From Clostridiaceae bacterium (GTDB lineage: Bacteria; Bacillota; Clostridia; Lutisporales; Lutisporaceae): a DNA stretch of 7,535 nucleotides. The stretch is taken from the NCBI GenBank assembly GCA_003527145.1, contig DPSW01000006.1:1579-9113 (forward strand), given 5' to 3'. The position numbers and the translations under genes were made by a program. Position 1 is the first letter of the stretch. Every line of letters starts with the position of its first letter. Below the pieces are notes generated by a model. The model made no database searches and was not told the origin of the DNA. It saw only the letters and a program-made list of their open reading frames with translations. Positions 6,246 to 7,535 of this stretch are shown here, in pieces.

Positions 6246-7115
6246 ATGAGCGTAGCAAAACAATTCAAAAAAAGAAGTCAGTTCAAAGAGATCTGGAGAA
6301 GGTTTCGGAAAAATAAAACGGCCATGGTCGGGCTGATTGTGATTTGTTTATTGATTTTAATGTCCATATTTGCAAATTTAATCGTACCTTATGATAGCGT
6401 TATAAACATGCATGCTTCGGAAAAATATTTGGCGCCAAATGCTCAGCATATCTTTGGCACGGACGATATGGGCAGGGATTATTTCGCAAGGATAGTCTAC
6501 GGAGGAAGAGCTTCTCTTTCGATTGGGTTTTTATGCGTCGGAGTCGCACTCGTTTTGGGTATGCTCTTAGGGGCGTCTGCCGCATATTTTAGCGGTGTTG
6601 TTGACAGCATTATTATGAGGATCATGGATACCATCAGCTGTATACCCAGTATATTGCTTGCCCTTGTCATTGTTGCATCTTTAGGGCCTGGGCTCGTCAA
6701 CATGATTATTGCCGTCACAATTTCGACAATACCCGCGTTTACCAGAATTATAAGGTCCGTTATATTACCTATTACCGGTCAGGATTTCATAGAAGCTGCG
6801 CGCGCCTGCGGAACAAAAAACAGTAGAATTATTCTAAGGCATATATTGCCTAACGCCATCGGACCCATCATAGTACAGGCAACGACGGCCGTTGCACAGC
6901 TCATTATCGCTGCCGCAAGCTTAAGCTTTATCGGAATGGGGATTCAGCCTCCCGCCCCTGAATGGGGTGCAATGCTTTCCGTTGCGAGGAATTATATCAC
7001 AATGTATCCTCACATGATAATATTCCCGGGTGTATTCATCGTCCTTGCAGCATTGTCGCTTAATCTTCTGGGCGATGGCTTGCGTGATGCGCTGGATCCA
7101 AGACTGAAGAATTAA
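6246..7115 (+). CDS. dppC: Dipeptide/oligopeptide ABC transporter permease, DppC/OppC family
   Basis: Second permease, pairing with the upstream DppB-like protein to form the membrane channel; 289 residues, usual for DppC. A basic cytoplasmic N-terminus (FKEIWRRFRKNKTAM) leads into membrane segment 1 (about 27-47), the OppC N-terminal domain. HIFGTDDMGRDYFARIVYGGR at about 69-89 (external loop) is the family hallmark. Further hydrophobic segments are at about 90-116, 122-147, 151-169, 208-230 and 255-275. The EAA coupling loop is at about 179-205 (FIEAARACGTKNSRIILRH). A textbook Shine-Dalgarno aggaggt at 6234-6240 lies 5 nt before the ATG. It follows the DppB gene by 38 bp without a terminator, so it is cotranscribed. 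Confidence 0.93.
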   Translation: MSVAKQFKKRSQFKEIWRRFRKNKTAMVGLIVICLLILMSIFANLIVPYDSVINMHASEKYLAPNAQHIFGTDDMGRDYFARIVYGGRASLSIGFLCVGVALVLGMLLGASAAYFSGVVDSIIMRIMDTISCIPSILLALVIVASLGPGLVNMIIAVTISTIPAFTRIIRSVILPITGQDFIEAARACGTKNSRIILRHILPNAIGPIIVQATTAVAQLIIAAASLSFIGMGIQPPAPEWGAMLSVARNYITMYPHMIIFPGVFIVLAALSLNLLGDGLRDALDPRLKN

Positions 7116-7156
7116 CTACTGGCAATAAATTATCTATTGATGGAAGGGATTGAATC

Positions 7157-7535
7157 ATGAGGGAGCAACTTTTAAAAATAGAAGACTTGTGGGTGCATTA
7201 CAAAACGGATGATGCCACAAATTATGCGGTAAACGGGATATCCTTGGAACTTCAGGCGGGTGAAAATATAGGCCTTGTAGGGGAAACAGGAGCCGGAAAA
7301 ACAACCACAGCATTAAGTATACTGAGGCTTTTACCCCCTAAAATCGGCGTTATCAAGCAGGGGAAAATTCTATTCGACGGACAGGATATTCTGAAACTGA
7401 CGGAATCGGATATGCGCACTATTCGCGGTAATAAAATCAGCATGATCTTCCAGGATCCTATGACAAGCTTAAATCCTGTTTTGACAGTTGGAGATCAAAT
7501 CGCAGAGGTACTTATATTGCACAATGAATCTGATA
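7157..7535 (+). CDS. dppD: Peptide ABC transporter ATP-binding protein, DppD/OppD family (N-terminal part, cut by window edge)
   Basis: ATPase subunit powering the importer from the cytoplasmic side; only 126 of about 320-340 residues are visible. The start MREQLLKIEDLWVHYKT is followed by the Walker A loop GETGAGKTT (42-50, K48 binds ATP phosphate) and the Q-loop region MIFQDPMTSLNP (96-107, Q99), whose PMTSLNP is typical of OppD/DppD. The signature motif, Walker B and C-terminal oligopeptide-specific domain lie beyond the right edge. The start is supported by ggaaggga at 7142-7149, 7 nt before the ATG, and the gene follows DppC by 41 bp, so it belongs to the same operon. DppD is preferred over DppF because it comes directly after the permeases, the usual order. 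Confidence 0.88.
   Translation, partial: MREQLLKIEDLWVHYKTDDATNYAVNGISLELQAGENIGLVGETGAGKTTTALSILRLLPPKIGVIKQGKILFDGQDILKLTESDMRTIRGNKISMIFQDPMTSLNPVLTVGDQIAEVLILHNESD

Overview
The window looks like chromosomal DNA of an anaerobic, low-to-moderate GC Gram-positive bacterium of the Clostridia type. The basis is strong purine-rich Shine-Dalgarno sites (aggaggt, gggggg), A/T-rich gaps between genes, a consensus sigma-A promoter, a GTG start, and the protein families present. No genus can be named from the sequence alone. All six genes are metabolic; I see no mobile element, CRISPR array, tRNA or rRNA.

Region 1 (1-3613, plus strand) is a three-gene molybdenum hydroxylase operon of the xanthine dehydrogenase family, in the order molybdopterin subunit, FAD subunit, [2Fe-2S] subunit (as in E. 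coli xdhABC). The large-subunit gene enters from the left edge. It is cut by an in-frame TAA at 1593-1595, and homology resumes in the same frame directly after it, so this is a one-codon nonsense lesion (or a base-call error) rather than a frameshift. The glutamate expected to act as catalytic base lies downstream of the stop. The FAD and iron-sulfur genes are intact. A hairpin with A-tract and T-tract flanks at 3614-3646 ends the operon and probably also serves the convergent gene.

Region 2 (3705-4772, minus strand) is an enolase-superfamily enzyme with all hallmarks of a dipeptide epimerase (KxK, Asp/Glu/Asp metal ligands, second catalytic Lys, C-terminal DxD). The position that is Arg24 in the B. 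subtilis L-Ala-D/L-Glu epimerase appears to be Met, so its substrate is probably a different dipeptide.

Region 3 (4773-5274) is a roughly 500-bp A/T-rich divergent control region. A near-perfect promoter fires leftward and gives the epimerase a leader of about 155 nt. The leader contains three segments able to form two mutually exclusive hairpins, plus a possible contact with the Shine-Dalgarno. Weaker rightward promoter candidates and an inverted repeat (ttgcat/atgcaa) precede the transporter genes.

Region 4 (5275-7535, plus strand) is the start of a dipeptide/oligopeptide ABC importer: two permeases (DppB- and DppC-like) and the first 126 residues of a DppD-like ATPase that runs off the right edge. 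Epimerase and importer most likely form one unit: the importer brings in a peptide and the epimerase inverts the C-terminal residue of a dipeptide, comparable to ykfB beside dpp in Bacillus. The solute-binding protein and second ATPase are not in the window.
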